From Actinocatenispora thailandica (lineage in GTDB: Bacteria > Actinomycetota > Actinomycetes > Mycobacteriales > Micromonosporaceae): 64,000 nt of DNA. The notes beneath the pieces were generated by a model. It made no database searches, was not told the DNA's origin, and was given only the letters and a program-made list of their open reading frames with translations. How positions within the stretch are numbered: position 1 is the first letter of the stretch; every line of letters starts with the position of its first letter. Made by a program: the position numbers and the translations under genes. The DNA lies in assembly GCF_016865425.1 (NCBI RefSeq), contig NZ_AP023355.1:5640198-5704197 (forward strand). Reading direction: 5' to 3'. Below are positions 44,688-54,102 of the stretch, in pieces.

Positions 44688-45290
44688 ATGATCGGTCGCC
44701 TGCCGCTGGACGAGCAGCTGCCCGCGCTGCGCGCGGCCCTGCAGACCAACGAACTGCTCACCGAGGTGCTGGCCCGCACCGCCGGGCTGGGCCTGCCCGG
44801 GTGGTACCTGACCGCCGGGTGCGTGTTCCAGACCGTGTGGAACGTGGTGACCGGCCGGCCGCCGGGCGGCGGCATCAAGGACTACGACGTGTTCTACTTC
44901 GACGACACCGACCTGTCCTGGGCGGCCGAGGACGAGGTCATCGCCGCCGGCCGGACGGTGTTCGCGGACCTGCCGGTCGAGGTCGAGATCCGCAACGAGG
45001 CCCGGGTCCACCTCTGGTACGAGGAGAAGTTCGGGGTGCCCTGCCCGGCCTACGGTTCCAGCGAGGCGGCGATCGACAGCTTCGCCGCCACCACCTGCTG
45101 CGTCGGCCTGCGCGCCGAGCCGGACGGCCGCTGGCGGGTCTACGCGCCGTACGGGCTGTCCGACGTGTTCAACCTGGTGCTGCGGCCGAACCCGGTGCAG
45201 GCACCGCGCTCGGTCTACGAGACAAAGGCCGCGCGCTGGCGGGCCCGCTGGCCGGAGCTGACCGTGCTGCCCTGGCCGGAGCCGGATTGA
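44688..45290 (+). CDS. Nucleotidyltransferase family protein (DUF925/NTP_transf_6)
   Basis: A 200-residue cytoplasmic protein. W-Y-L-T-A-G-C-V-F-Q-T-V-W-N and I-K-D-Y-D-V-F-Y-F-D-D are the family signatures, the second carrying the paired acids of a nucleotidyltransferase-like site. D-L-P-V-E-V-E-I-R-N-E-A-R-V-H-L-W-Y and Y-G-L-S-D-V-F-N-L-V follow as in other members. Substrate is unknown. No ribosome site is seen; TAGGCAG lies 9-15 bases before the ATG and could be a -10 box of a leaderless transcript. It converges on the LOG genes. Confidence 0.85.
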   Translation: MIGRLPLDEQLPALRAALQTNELLTEVLARTAGLGLPGWYLTAGCVFQTVWNVVTGRPPGGGIKDYDVFYFDDTDLSWAAEDEVIAAGRTVFADLPVEVEIRNEARVHLWYEEKFGVPCPAYGSSEAAIDSFAATTCCVGLRAEPDGRWRVYAPYGLSDVFNLVLRPNPVQAPRSVYETKAARWRARWPELTVLPWPEPD

Positions 45291-45407
45291 CCCCGGACAC
45301 GGCGCCACCCGGCCCACACCGCAGCGGTCCCGACCGGGCAGCGCACCGCCGCGGCAGCGCCCATCCGGGAGCGGTGCCATCCGGGAGCGGTGCCGTCCGG
45401 CCCGCCG

Positions 45408-45956
45408 TCAGGCGGCGAGCGCGGCCTCGAGGACGTCGACCGCCGCCGGCACGTCGTGCACGACCCGCAGCAGGTCGCGGGCCTCCGCGGACAGGAACCG
45501 GTCCCGCACCAGGGTGTCCACGTAGGACATCAGGCCGTCGTAGAAGCCGTCGGTGGACACCAGCACGATCGGCTTGCGGTGCAGGCCGAGGTGCCCGGTG
45601 GTCCACACCTCGAACAGCTCGTCCATGGTGCCGACCCCGCCCGGCAGGGTGAGGAAGGCGTCCGCGGCGGCGATCATCCGGTTCTTGCGCTCCGCCATGT
45701 CGGTGGTGACGACCAGTTCGTCGGACCCGACGTCGGCGATCTCCCGCCCGTACAACACCTCGGGGATCACGCCGTACGTCCGGCCGCCGGCGGCCCGACA
45801 GCCGGCCACCAGCGCGCCCATCATGCCCACGCTGCCGCCGCCGGACACCACCAGATGACCGCGCCGGGCCAGCTCGGCACCGGTGTCGGCCGCCAGGTCC
45901 AGGTAGCCCTTGCTGATCTGCGTGGACGAGCCGCAGAACACCCCGATCGCGGCCAT
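45408..45956 (-). CDS. LOG family protein (cytokinin riboside 5'-monophosphate phosphoribohydrolase type)
   Basis: A 182-residue Rossmann-like protein. V-F-C-G-S-S opens it, V-S-G-G-G-S-V-G-M-M-G follows, and T-L-P-G-G-V-G-T-M-D-E-L-F-E is the LOG nucleotide-binding signature; E-R-K-N-R-M precedes it as in active members. LOG enzymes split nucleoside monophosphates to base and ribose phosphate. In bacteria many are simply misnamed lysine decarboxylases. It follows a second, longer LOG gene by one base, so the two are co-transcribed. Confidence 0.9.
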   Translation of the reverse strand: MAAIGVFCGSSTQISKGYLDLAADTGAELARRGHLVVSGGGSVGMMGALVAGCRAAGGRTYGVIPEVLYGREIADVGSDELVVTTDMAERKNRMIAAADAFLTLPGGVGTMDELFEVWTTGHLGLHRKPIVLVSTDGFYDGLMSYVDTLVRDRFLSAEARDLLRVVHDVPAAVDVLEAALAA

Positions 45957-45957
45957 C

Positions 45958-46791
45958 TCAGCCCTCCACCGGCGGCTCGGTGACGTCCGGTTCGACCTGC
46001 CGGGCGTCGCGCGCCTGCTCGCTCTCCAGCACCCAGCCCACCGCCTCGTCGACGTCGTCGGTGACCCGGACCAGGTCCAGGTCGGACGGGTTGATCGTGC
46101 CGGCCGGCACCATCGTGTCGCGCAGCCAGTCGAGCAGACCCTGCCAGTACGCCCGGCCGAGCAGGATGACCGGGAACCACGTGACGCGCTTGGTCTGCAC
46201 CAGCGTCAGCGCCTCGAACAGCTCGTCCATGGTGCCGAAGCCGCCCGGCAGCACGCAGAACGCCCGCGCGTACTTGACGAACATCGTCTTGCGCACGAAG
46301 AAGTACCGGAAGTTGATGCCCAGGTCGACCCAGTCGTTGAGGCCGTGCTCGAACGGCAACTCGATGCCCAGGCCGACCGCGGTGCCGCCGGCGAGGCTGG
46401 CGCCCTTGTTCGCCGCCTCCATGGCACCGGGGCCGCCGCCGGTGATCACCGCGTACCCGGCGCGGGCGAGCGCGGCGGACAGCTCCTCGGCCATCCGGTA
46501 CTCCTCGGTGCCGGGCTTGGTGCGGGCCGACCCGAACACGCTGACCGCCGGGCCGAGCTCGGCGAGCGCACCGAAACCCTCGACGAACTCGGACTGGATC
46601 CGCAGCACCCGCCACGGGTCGGTGTGCACCCAGTCGACCGGCTCCCGGGAGTCCAGCAGGCGCTGGTCGACCATGCTGCGCGGCAGCGACGCGCGCCGCA
46701 ACACCACCGGCCCGCGCTGCCAGCTCGGCCCCTTCACCGACCGGTCCCGATCGGCCGGCCGGCCCTCGTCCACCCCGGATCCGTCACTCAT
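45958..46791 (-). CDS. LOG family protein, long form (TIGR00730-like)
   Basis: A 277-residue protein with about 80 extra N-terminal residues before the Rossmann core. V-S-V-F-G-S-A-R, V-I-T-G-G-G-P-G-A-M-E-A-A-N-K-G-A and F-C-V-L-P-G-G-F-G-T-M-D-E-L-F-E-A define the core; F-V-R-K-T-M-F-V-K-Y carries the basic residues. The N-terminal segment (R-G-P-V-V-L-R-R, D-W-V-H-T-D-P-W-R-V-L-R-I) is that of Rv1205-type or related actinobacterial proteins. Start at ATG 46791 is chosen over in-frame codons further up that fall in low-quality sequence. Long and short LOG proteins side by side may form a mixed complex. Confidence 0.88.
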   Translation of the reverse strand: MSDGSGVDEGRPADRDRSVKGPSWQRGPVVLRRASLPRSMVDQRLLDSREPVDWVHTDPWRVLRIQSEFVEGFGALAELGPAVSVFGSARTKPGTEEYRMAEELSAALARAGYAVITGGGPGAMEAANKGASLAGGTAVGLGIELPFEHGLNDWVDLGINFRYFFVRKTMFVKYARAFCVLPGGFGTMDELFEALTLVQTKRVTWFPVILLGRAYWQGLLDWLRDTMVPAGTINPSDLDLVRVTDDVDEAVGWVLESEQARDARQVEPDVTEPPVEG

Positions 46792-47183
46792 GGGCACCAC
46801 GTTAACCAGCATCCGGCCGCGCCAGCGGCACCACCCGCCCACCGTCCCATCCGCACGAACGGATCATCGGCGACCGAACCGACCCGCGCGGTGCGGCGGG
46901 CCGGCGCGACGGTCAACCGCCGGTGAACGGCGGGCTCCACCGAACCGGTGGCGCTCCGGCCCGGAGCCTGGCACTCCGACCCGGGATCTGGCCCTCCGGC
47001 CCGGGACCTGGCACTCCGACCCGGGGTCTGGCGCTCCGGCCCGGGATCTGGCCCTCCGGCCCGGGATCTGGCACTCCGACCCGGGATCTGGCGAGCCGGC
47101 CTGCGGCACCGTCCTCGGCTGGCCCGCCGGCGGCACCGTGCCGGCCGCATCCCGGCGGCGGCACCACCCGCGGCCATGTCGGG
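46792..47183. other. Intergenic region with a tandem repeat
   Basis: The 392 bases lie between the dapE stop side and the LOG start. No gene of natural composition is present; the central third is the 20-bp repeat array at 46950-47089. The 158 bases before the array probably hold the LOG promoter, in which I see no clear element. Confidence 0.5.
46950..47089. repeat. Seven tandem copies of a 20-bp repeat
   Basis: Unit consensus GGCACTCCGACCCGGGATCT, seven uninterrupted copies plus part of an eighth. Copies differ mainly at the fourth base and tenth base (A or G/C), and alternating forms suggest a 40- or 60-base higher-order unit. Length 20 is not a multiple of three, so it is not a coding repeat. 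There are no spacers of unique sequence, so it is not CRISPR. Confidence 0.9.
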
Positions 47184-48254
47184 TCAGGCGAGCCAGCGGC
47201 GCAGCGCCTCGGCGCCGGACCGGATCAGCGGGATCTCCACCCGCTCGTCCCGGGCGTGCGCGACGTTCGGGTCGCCCGGCCCGTAGTTGAGCGCCGGAAC
47301 GCCGATGCTGGCGAACCGGGCCACGTCGGTCCAGCCGAACTTGCCGCGCGGCCGGGTGCCGATCGCGGCCAGGAAATCGGCCGCGGCCGGCTCGGACAGG
47401 CCGGGCAGCGCGCCGGGCGCCGAGTCGGTGATCTCGACCTTCAGCGGCAGGCCGGCGAACACCTCGCGCACGTGCGCGTGCGCATCCGCCTCGGTACGAT
47501 CCGGGGCGAACCGGAAGTTGACCTCGACGACACACTCGTCGGGGACGATGTTGCCCGCGATGCCGCCGGCGATGCGCACCGCGTTCAACCCCTCGCGGTA
47601 CTCGCAGCCGTCGATCACCACGGTGCGCGGCTGGTACCCGCGGAGCCGGTCCAGCGCCTCACCGGCGGCGTGGATGGCGTTGCTGCCGAGCCAGCTGCGG
47701 GCGGAGTGCGCGCGCACCCCGGTCGCGGTCAGCCGGGCCCGCATGGTCCCCTGGCAACCGGCCTCGACCTCGCCGTAGGTGCCCTCCAGCAGGATCGCGA
47801 AGTCGGCGGCGAGCCAGTCCGGCCGGGTCCGGGAGATCCGGCTCAGGCCGTTGCGCTCGGCCTCGACCTCCTCGCAGTCGTAGAACAGGTACGTGACGTC
47901 GTGCCGCGGCGCCGGCAGCGTCACCGCCAGGTGCAGCGCGAGCGCGTCGCCGGACTTCATGTCGCTGGTACCGCAGCCGTGCATCACGTCGCCGTCGACC
48001 CGGGACGGCAGGTTGTCCGCGATCGGCACCGTGTCCAGGTGGCCGGCGAGCACGACCCGCCGTTCGCGCCCCAGCTCGGTACGCGCGCAGAGCACGTTGC
48101 CGTCGCGCTGCACGCTCAGGTGGGGCGCGGACCGCAGCGCCCGCTCGACGGTGTCGGTGATGCGCTGCTCGTCGCCGGACACCGACTCGATGTCCACCAG
48201 CGCCCGGGTCAACGCCACCGGATCGGCCAACGTCTCGGTACTGAAACTGTCCAC
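47184..48254 (-). CDS. dapE: Succinyl-diaminopimelate desuccinylase
   Basis: A 356-residue zinc peptidase-fold enzyme that removes succinate from N-succinyl-L,L-diaminopimelate. A-G-H-L-D-T-V-P carries the first metal histidine and the helper aspartate; [10 protein letters not shown] holds the bridging aspartate; F-Y-D-C-E-E-V-E the catalytic Glu and metal Glu; a final histidine lies near E-R-V-E-I-P-like C-terminal sequence. R-G-K-F-G-W-T-D-V is typical of actinobacterial DapE. Starts at ATG 48254. dapD is 3.9 kb away on the other strand. Confidence 0.95.
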   Translation of the reverse strand: MDSFSTETLADPVALTRALVDIESVSGDEQRITDTVERALRSAPHLSVQRDGNVLCARTELGRERRVVLAGHLDTVPIADNLPSRVDGDVMHGCGTSDMKSGDALALHLAVTLPAPRHDVTYLFYDCEEVEAERNGLSRISRTRPDWLAADFAILLEGTYGEVEAGCQGTMRARLTATGVRAHSARSWLGSNAIHAAGEALDRLRGYQPRTVVIDGCEYREGLNAVRIAGGIAGNIVPDECVVEVNFRFAPDRTEADAHAHVREVFAGLPLKVEITDSAPGALPGLSEPAAADFLAAIGTRPRGKFGWTDVARFASIGVPALNYGPGDPNVAHARDERVEIPLIRSGAEALRRWLA

Positions 48255-48298
48255 CGCCGAACCCTACTTCAGCGGCCGTCACGGGGCCGGCGCCGCCG

Positions 48299-50041
48299 CT
48301 ACGGCTTGACGTAGACGTCGGTGAAGACGGGGGTGGCGAGGACCTTGGACAGGACCACGCCGCCCACCTTGGAGCCGTTGACCCCGACGAAGTTCGAGTC
48401 GTAGGCGGGAACCGCGGCGGCGGTGTCGGTGACGATCCGCTGGTCGAGCTTGCCCCATTCCGGCGCCGCCTGCGCGAACGGCAGCGCGCCGATCCGGTCG
48501 ATCTGCTTGTCGATGGCCGGATCGTCGAGGTACGAGGTGTCGGAGTTGCCCTGCGGCTGCAGGCCGCGGCCGTCGAACAGCGGCGGCAGGACGGTCGACC
48601 CGCTCGGCCAGTCGGCGGCCCAGTTCGCCAGGTAGAAGTCCCACGGGTTGTCCCGCCGCTGCTGGCTGGAGTAGAACGTGGCGGCGTCGATCGGGGACAG
48701 CGAGATGCGGAAGCCGGCCTTCTCGAACGCCGCCTTCACCACCGTCGCCTGCTTCTGTCCCTCCGCGTTGTTCTCGTACCCGTAGACGAGCTTGGGATGC
48801 TTGCCGGCCAGCAACTTCCGCGCCTTCGCCGGGTCACCGTTCGGCCCGGCCGGGTACGCGTCGTAGTGGTGGTACCCGATCGTGGCCGGGGACAGCATCG
48901 TCGTGGTCGGGGTGCCGCGCAGCGGACCGCCGATCACCTGCACCAGCCCGGCGCGGTTGATCGCGTACTCCATCGCCCTGCGCACCGTCAGGTCCTTGAC
49001 CCGCTGGGTGTTGATCGCGAGGTACTGCACGAAGGAGGTGAGACCCTTGGTACTGCGCGCCGCCACGGCGCCGGTGACCTTCGACAGCAGTTGCTGCGGC
49101 ACGCTGTTCTGCGAGATCGAGTAGCGCGCGTCGCCGGAGTCGGCGATCTCCTGGTTGGCCTGCAGCTCGTCGGTCAGCCCCAGCTTGACGACGAGCCGGT
49201 CCGGGTAGGCGTGCCGGATCGGATCGGTGGCCGGATCCCAGTACCTGTTGCGCACCAGCGTGAGCTTGCTGCCCTTGGCGTAGTCGGCGATCCGGTACGG
49301 CCCGGACGAGAACGGCGCGAGATCGTACCGCTGCTTGGTGTCCTTGTCCTTCGGCACCGGCACGGTGGTACCCATCGACGCCGCGAACGGCAGGTCGCAG
49401 TGCGGCTTCGCGAACCGGAACGTGAGCGTGCGCCCGGACACCGTGACGCCGGGCGGCACCGCGGCTCCCCCGTCGTACGGGCCGTGGTACTTCGCGTTGT
49501 AGTCCGGCGAGTTCGCCAGCCACTGCTGGATGTAGTGCGGCCCGTCGGATTCGAACGACGCGAACGAGCGCGCCACCCCGTACGCCACGTCGGCGGCGGT
49601 GATGGTGCTGCCGTCGGCGTACCGCAGGCCGTCCTTGAGGGTGAACCGCCAGGTCGTGCAGTCGTGCCGCACGTCGGTACCGGGCGTGGTCGCGAGGTCA
49701 CCGACCAGCGTGATCCGGCCCGCCGAGTCCTGCCGGAACGAGGTCAGCGGCCGGGCGAACTCCTGCTCGATCGCGAACTCCCGGATCGAGTAGGTGCGCT
49801 GCGGGTCCAGGTGGCCGTAGTCGCTGTCCTGCAGCAGGTCGATGGTGCCGCCCCGGCGGGCGCCCGGGACCGCCGGCGCGGGGCCCCGGGAGTCGGCCGG
49901 ATCCGTCGAGATCCCGCCGGAGATCTTCGGCCGCGGCGCCGTGCCGCCGTGCTCGCCGGTGTTCTTCGAGCACGCCACGAGCGACGTCGCCGTCACTCCG
50001 AGCGCGAGCACCAGCACGCCCCACCGGGCCGGTCGTCCCAT
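48299..50041 (-). CDS. Family-5 ABC solute-binding lipoprotein (peptide/nickel class), paralogue 1
   Basis: A 580-residue extracytoplasmic lipoprotein. Arg-rich start, hydrophobic helix and lipobox L-V-A-C with lipidated C24, then a Gly/Pro/Thr linker. The body is SBP_bac_5: G-H-L-D-P-Q-R-T-Y near the start, Y-A-D-G-S-T-I-T-A-A-D-V-A-Y-G-V, S-S-G-P-Y-R-I and L-V-R-N-R-Y-W-D. Such proteins bind oligopeptides or other solutes. No permease or ATPase gene is beside it. It shares long matches with the genes at 60745 and 62661. I use ATG 50041; a GTG one codon earlier and an ATG at 50093 are possible. Confidence 0.9.
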   Translation of the reverse strand: MGRPARWGVLVLALGVTATSLVACSKNTGEHGGTAPRPKISGGISTDPADSRGPAPAVPGARRGGTIDLLQDSDYGHLDPQRTYSIREFAIEQEFARPLTSFRQDSAGRITLVGDLATTPGTDVRHDCTTWRFTLKDGLRYADGSTITAADVAYGVARSFASFESDGPHYIQQWLANSPDYNAKYHGPYDGGAAVPPGVTVSGRTLTFRFAKPHCDLPFAASMGTTVPVPKDKDTKQRYDLAPFSSGPYRIADYAKGSKLTLVRNRYWDPATDPIRHAYPDRLVVKLGLTDELQANQEIADSGDARYSISQNSVPQQLLSKVTGAVAARSTKGLTSFVQYLAINTQRVKDLTVRRAMEYAINRAGLVQVIGGPLRGTPTTTMLSPATIGYHHYDAYPAGPNGDPAKARKLLAGKHPKLVYGYENNAEGQKQATVVKAAFEKAGFRISLSPIDAATFYSSQQRRDNPWDFYLANWAADWPSGSTVLPPLFDGRGLQPQGNSDTSYLDDPAIDKQIDRIGALPFAQAAPEWGKLDQRIVTDTAAAVPAYDSNFVGVNGSKVGGVVLSKVLATPVFTDVYVKP

Positions 50042-50135
50042 CACACACCGCCTCAGCACCGCCGAACCTTGCTGACGAAACTTGTCTAGCATGTCGGTCA
50101 GGTCCGAAGGAAGCGGGCGACGACGGGAGCACAAC

Positions 50136-52097
50136 GTGGGACTCGACAGCACCCCGAGCAGGTACCGGCGGATCGTCGAGGAGCACTTCACCGCGCTGTA
50201 CGGCTCGGCGTTCGGCCGGCTCGGTCAGGTGCTCGCCGTCGACGCCGCACCGGACGGGCGGCGCGCCGCGGTCCTCGGCGAGATCCGGTCCGCCTGGCGG
50301 GACCGACCCGACGCCGTGCTGCACCTGGTCGACCTCGACACCGGCGCGACGACCCGGCTCGGCGACGGCGGCGATGTCTGTCCACAGTGGTCACCGGACG
50401 GCACCCGGATCGCCGTCGCCACCGGCGGCGCCGCCCGGCTGGTCGACCCGGACACCGGCGCCGGCACCCCGGCACCACCGGTGCCCGGCGTGGTGGAGTA
50501 CCTGCAGTGGGCGCCGGACGGGCGGCAGCTGCTGCTCGGGGTGCACCGCCCGGCGGCCACCGGCGGCGATGCCGCACCCGTGGTCACCGGTACCGGCGCC
50601 GACGAGGGTGCGCGCGGGCTGTGGATCTGGGACACCGCAACGGCATCGGTGCGGCAGCTGACCGTCACCGGCGCGGTCTGGGAGGCGAGCTGGTGCGGCG
50701 CCGACCGGATCGCCGCGATCGTCTCCGACCGGCCCACCGAGAACTCCTGGTACACCGCGACGCTCACGCTGATCGAGGTGGCCGGTGGGCAGCGCATCGG
50801 GTACCGCTCCGACCGGCAGCTCGCGCTGCCCACCGGCGCGCCGGACGGTTCCGCGGTCGCGTTCGTCGAGTGCTGGTGTTCCGATCGTGGGGTGGTGGCC
50901 GGAGCGCTCAAGCTGCTCGACCCGGCCACCGGAACGGTGTCCGATGTGGACACCCGGGGCGTCGACGTGACCGACCTGCGGTGGCCGAACTCCCTGTGGT
51001 ACGCCGGGATCCGGGAGCCGGAGACCGCCGTCGGCGTGGTGTCGGGTACCGGCGTCGACGGCGACCCGGCACGGCCGGCGCCGGCAAGCACCGAGGTGGC
51101 ACCGGCAGCCGGAAGCCGCGCGGGCGAGGAGATCTGGTCCGGCACGGACACGATCGGGCAGTTCTACCCGGCGGTGGCGCCGCTGCCGGGTGGCCGGTTT
51201 GTCGCCGTGCACTCCAGCTACGCCCGGCCGCCGGAACTGGCGGTCTTCGACCGGGCTGCCGAACCGCGGACCGTGCTGGCCGCCGGGCACGACGGCGAGC
51301 ACCGGGTCCGGGACCGCGCCGGCACGCTGTCCTATGTGGACTGGAGCGCGCCGGACGGGCTGCGGATCGGCGGCTTCCTCGCCCGGCCCGCCGGCACCGG
51401 GCCACATCCGCTGGTGCTGCACGTGCACGGTGGGCCGGTGCTCGCGTTCCGGAACCGTTGGCAGCTCGGCCATCCGCTGATCGGACTGCTCGTCGCGCAC
51501 GGCTACGCGGTGCTGTCGGCCAACCCGCGCGGTTCCACCGGCCGCGGCCGGGAGTACGTCGACCGGGTCGTCGGCGACATGGGCGGCGCGGACGCCGGCG
51601 ACCTGCTCGCCGGCGTCGACGCGATGATCGAACGCGGCGTCACCGAGCCGGGCCGGATCGGCGTCACCGGGCACAGCTACGGCGGCTTCATGTCCTGCTG
51701 GCTGGTCGGCGCGCACCCGGGCCGGTTCGCCGCCGCGGTCGCCGCGTCCTCGGTCACCGACTGGTACGTGCAGCACTTCGCCTCCGAGATCGGCTGGTTC
51801 GACGTCGCGTTCCTCGGCGCCACCCCGGACACGCCGGGTGGCCCGCACTTCACCCGCAGCCCGCTGTCGCTCGCGCACCGGGTACGCACCCCGACGCTGC
51901 TGTTCGCCGGCGCCGACGACACCGGGGTACCGCCGGTGCAGTCGACCGAGTTCGCCACCGCGCTCGCCGAGTCGGGCACCCCGGTCGAACACGTCAGGTA
52001 CCCGAACGAAGGGCACGTGACGCGTGGCCAGCGGGCGATTCTGGACCAGCACGCCCGGACGCTCGACTGGTTCGCCCGGCACCTCCCGACCGGCTGA
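50136..52097 (+). CDS. S9 family prolyl oligopeptidase-type peptidase
   Basis: A 653-residue serine peptidase. The first 370 residues form WD-like beta-propeller blades (repeated S-P-D-G-T-R-I-A, A-P-D-G-R-Q-L-L). The catalytic alpha/beta-hydrolase domain has V-L-H-V-H-G-G-P, the nucleophile in G-H-S-Y-G-G-F-M, an aspartate in A-G-A-D-D-T-G-V-P, and the histidine in Y-P-N-E-G-H-V-T. No signal peptide is visible, so it is cytoplasmic. The GTG at 50136 follows GGGAG; the upstream in-frame ATG overlaps the divergent lipoprotein region. Confidence 0.93.
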   Translation: MGLDSTPSRYRRIVEEHFTALYGSAFGRLGQVLAVDAAPDGRRAAVLGEIRSAWRDRPDAVLHLVDLDTGATTRLGDGGDVCPQWSPDGTRIAVATGGAARLVDPDTGAGTPAPPVPGVVEYLQWAPDGRQLLLGVHRPAATGGDAAPVVTGTGADEGARGLWIWDTATASVRQLTVTGAVWEASWCGADRIAAIVSDRPTENSWYTATLTLIEVAGGQRIGYRSDRQLALPTGAPDGSAVAFVECWCSDRGVVAGALKLLDPATGTVSDVDTRGVDVTDLRWPNSLWYAGIREPETAVGVVSGTGVDGDPARPAPASTEVAPAAGSRAGEEIWSGTDTIGQFYPAVAPLPGGRFVAVHSSYARPPELAVFDRAAEPRTVLAAGHDGEHRVRDRAGTLSYVDWSAPDGLRIGGFLARPAGTGPHPLVLHVHGGPVLAFRNRWQLGHPLIGLLVAHGYAVLSANPRGSTGRGREYVDRVVGDMGGADAGDLLAGVDAMIERGVTEPGRIGVTGHSYGGFMSCWLVGAHPGRFAAAVAASSVTDWYVQHFASEIGWFDVAFLGATPDTPGGPHFTRSPLSLAHRVRTPTLLFAGADDTGVPPVQSTEFATALAESGTPVEHVRYPNEGHVTRGQRAILDQHARTLDWFARHLPTG

Positions 52098-52154
52098 CCG
52101 CCCGGTCGGCGCCTTCCCGCCAGCCCCGCCGACCGGCACCGGTACGGTGGCCGG

Positions 52155-53150
52155 GTGACGACGAAGCCTACTTCCGCCTGGGGTGTCGGGATCGCCACCG
52201 TCGAGGCCGACGGCACCATCCTGGACACCTGGTTTCCCGCTGCCAAGCTCGGGCTCGGCGCGCCGCCGTTCGGCGTCGAGCGTGCCGGCACCGCGCAACT
52301 CGACGCCGCGGAGGCGGCCGAGGTGCTCGGCGAGCAGCTCGCCGCGACGCTGCGCCGGGACGAGATCCGGGACGTGCGCACCGTCGCGGTCGCCACGGTG
52401 ATCGGCGCGCTGGGCGAGCCACCCGCCGACGCCGTCGACGGCTACCTCCGGTTGCACCTGCTGTCGCACCGGCACATCCGGCCGCACGAGGCGAACCTGA
52501 CCGGCATCTTCGGCGTGCTGGCCAACGTCGCCTGGACCGATCTCGGTCCGGTGGCCGCCGACCGGGTCGACGCGGTCCGCCTCGCCGCCCGCAGCGCCGG
52601 GCACCGGCTGGCCGTCTCCAGCGTGGACAAGTTCCCGCGGATGACCGACTACGTCGTACCGACCGGGGTGCGCATCGGTGATGCCGACCGGGTCCGGCTC
52701 GGCGCCCATCTCGCCGCCGGTACCACGGTGATGCACGAGGGTTTCGTCAACTACAACGCCGGCACCCTCGGCACCTCGATGGTGGAGGGCCGCATCTCGC
52801 AGGGCGTCGTGGTCGGCGACGGGTCCGACGTCGGCGGCGGTTCGTCCATCATGGGCACCCTGTCCGGCGGCGGTACCGAAGTGGTCCGGATCGGCGAACG
52901 CTGCCTGCTCGGCGCCAACGCCGGCATCGGCATCTCGCTCGGCGACGACTGCGTGGTCGAGGCCGGCTGCTACGTCACGGCCGGCGCGAAGCTGACGCTG
53001 CCGGACGGCAGCACCGTGAAGGCCCGGGAACTGTCCGGCCAGTCGAACCTGCTGCTGCGCCGCAACTCGGTCACCGGCACGCTGGAGGCGGTGCCGCGCG
53101 CCGGCCGTACCGGCATCGCACTCAACACCGAACTGCACGCCCACAACTGA
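52155..53150 (+). CDS. dapD: 2,3,4,5-tetrahydropyridine-2,6-dicarboxylate N-succinyltransferase
   Basis: A 331-residue acyltransferase that succinylates tetrahydrodipicolinate, the step before DapC and DapE in the meso-diaminopimelate route. After a mixed N-terminal domain comes a left-handed beta-helix ([42 protein letters not shown]). [12 protein letters not shown] is the actinobacterial active-site segment. The GTG at 52155 has no ribosome site; TACGGT ten to fifteen bases ahead could be a -10 box, consistent with a leaderless message. Confidence 0.95.
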   Translation: MTTKPTSAWGVGIATVEADGTILDTWFPAAKLGLGAPPFGVERAGTAQLDAAEAAEVLGEQLAATLRRDEIRDVRTVAVATVIGALGEPPADAVDGYLRLHLLSHRHIRPHEANLTGIFGVLANVAWTDLGPVAADRVDAVRLAARSAGHRLAVSSVDKFPRMTDYVVPTGVRIGDADRVRLGAHLAAGTTVMHEGFVNYNAGTLGTSMVEGRISQGVVVGDGSDVGGGSSIMGTLSGGGTEVVRIGERCLLGANAGIGISLGDDCVVEAGCYVTAGAKLTLPDGSTVKARELSGQSNLLLRRNSVTGTLEAVPRAGRTGIALNTELHAHN

Positions 53151-53261
53151 CCCGGAGCCCGCCGTCGATCATGGCGGCGGGTCCGGCGACATTCCGGGTA
53201 CGACGAGGTGCGTGGCGTTGGCAGAATGGCGGGCCCGACGCCGCCCACCGCAAGGAGTCCC

Positions 53262-53972
53262 GTGCCCGACGTCGTCTTCGGCGAGTTCGCCGACCTCATC
53301 CGTTCCGTCGGCGGCGACCCGCTGGTCGCCGCTCTCCCCGACGTGCTGCGCGCGCAGCACACCACCGGCCTCGCCCTGGACCTCGGCGCCGGCACCGGCA
53401 TCGGCACGGTGACGCTGGCCGACGCGCTGCCCGACTCGCCGGTGATCGCCGTCGAGCGCGACCCCGAGATGCGCACCGCGCTGATGACCCGCCTGGCCGG
53501 CCGCCCCGACCTGCGCGACCGGGTGACCGTACTGCCCGGCGACGTGCTCGCCGACCCGGAACCCGGGCCGTGGGGCCTGGCGCTCGCCATCCACCTGGTC
53601 TGCCAGCTCGCCCCGGAGCAGCGCCGGCAACTGCTCGCGCTGCTCGCCGACCGGCTCGCCCCGGACGGCGTCGCCGTGCTGGACCGGCACTACGGCACCG
53701 CCGACCCGAAGCCGGTACCCGAGACCGTCAGCGCCACCGTCCGGCAGGGCGACTGCGAGTACCAGCGGGTGTTCGCCGCCACCGCGAAGCCCGACCGCAT
53801 CCACGCCCGCAACACCTACCGGGTGGTCCGACGAGGGACGGTGCTCGCCGAACACGTCGTCGAGACCACCGTGTACGCCTCGGACGAAGCCACGGTGCTC
53901 GCCGAGGCGGCCGCCGCCGGCCTGCGACACGAGTTCACCGGCGACCGCCTCGTCCTGCTCCGCCCAGCCTGA
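53262..53972 (+). CDS. Class I SAM-dependent methyltransferase
   Basis: A 236-residue methyltransferase-fold protein. A-L-D-L-G-A-G-T-G-I-G-T is motif I for SAM binding, V-I-A-V-E-R-D-P-E-M-R binds the ribose, V-T-V-L-P-G-D-V-L-A-D is motif II/III, and L-A-L-A-I-H-L-V-C-Q-L follows. V-A-V-L-D-R-H-Y-G-T is a later strand. Substrate is unknown. The GTG at 53262 has CAAGGAG 7-13 bases upstream. It lies between dapD and the convergent dapC with no coupling. Confidence 0.85.
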   Translation: MPDVVFGEFADLIRSVGGDPLVAALPDVLRAQHTTGLALDLGAGTGIGTVTLADALPDSPVIAVERDPEMRTALMTRLAGRPDLRDRVTVLPGDVLADPEPGPWGLALAIHLVCQLAPEQRRQLLALLADRLAPDGVAVLDRHYGTADPKPVPETVSATVRQGDCEYQRVFAATAKPDRIHARNTYRVVRRGTVLAEHVVETTVYASDEATVLAEAAAAGLRHEFTGDRLVLLRPA

Positions 53973-53999
53973 CCCGCTCATCTGCCACGTCGCTCGGCA

Positions 54000-54068
54000 G
54001 CTGTCGATCAAGGACTCGCGCGGGCGTGTCACGCCGGAATCGCCGACCGCAGGCACTCGATCGACAGC
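54000..54068. terminator. Inverted repeat between convergent genes
   Basis: GCTGTCGATC (54000-54009) and its exact complement (54059-54068) flank 49 bases between the methyltransferase and dapC. Related GATC-containing words nearby (TTGATC at 54086-54091) make this similar to the element at 41216. It could act as a terminator in both directions, though the loop is long. Confidence 0.4.
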
Positions 54069-54102
54069 GTCGTGCGTGCCCGGCCTTGATCGGCGGTGGC
54101 GG

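Noticed and set aside
46950-47089. Possible CRISPR array
   Set aside because: Units are contiguous 20-bp copies without unique spacers, and no cas genes are present.
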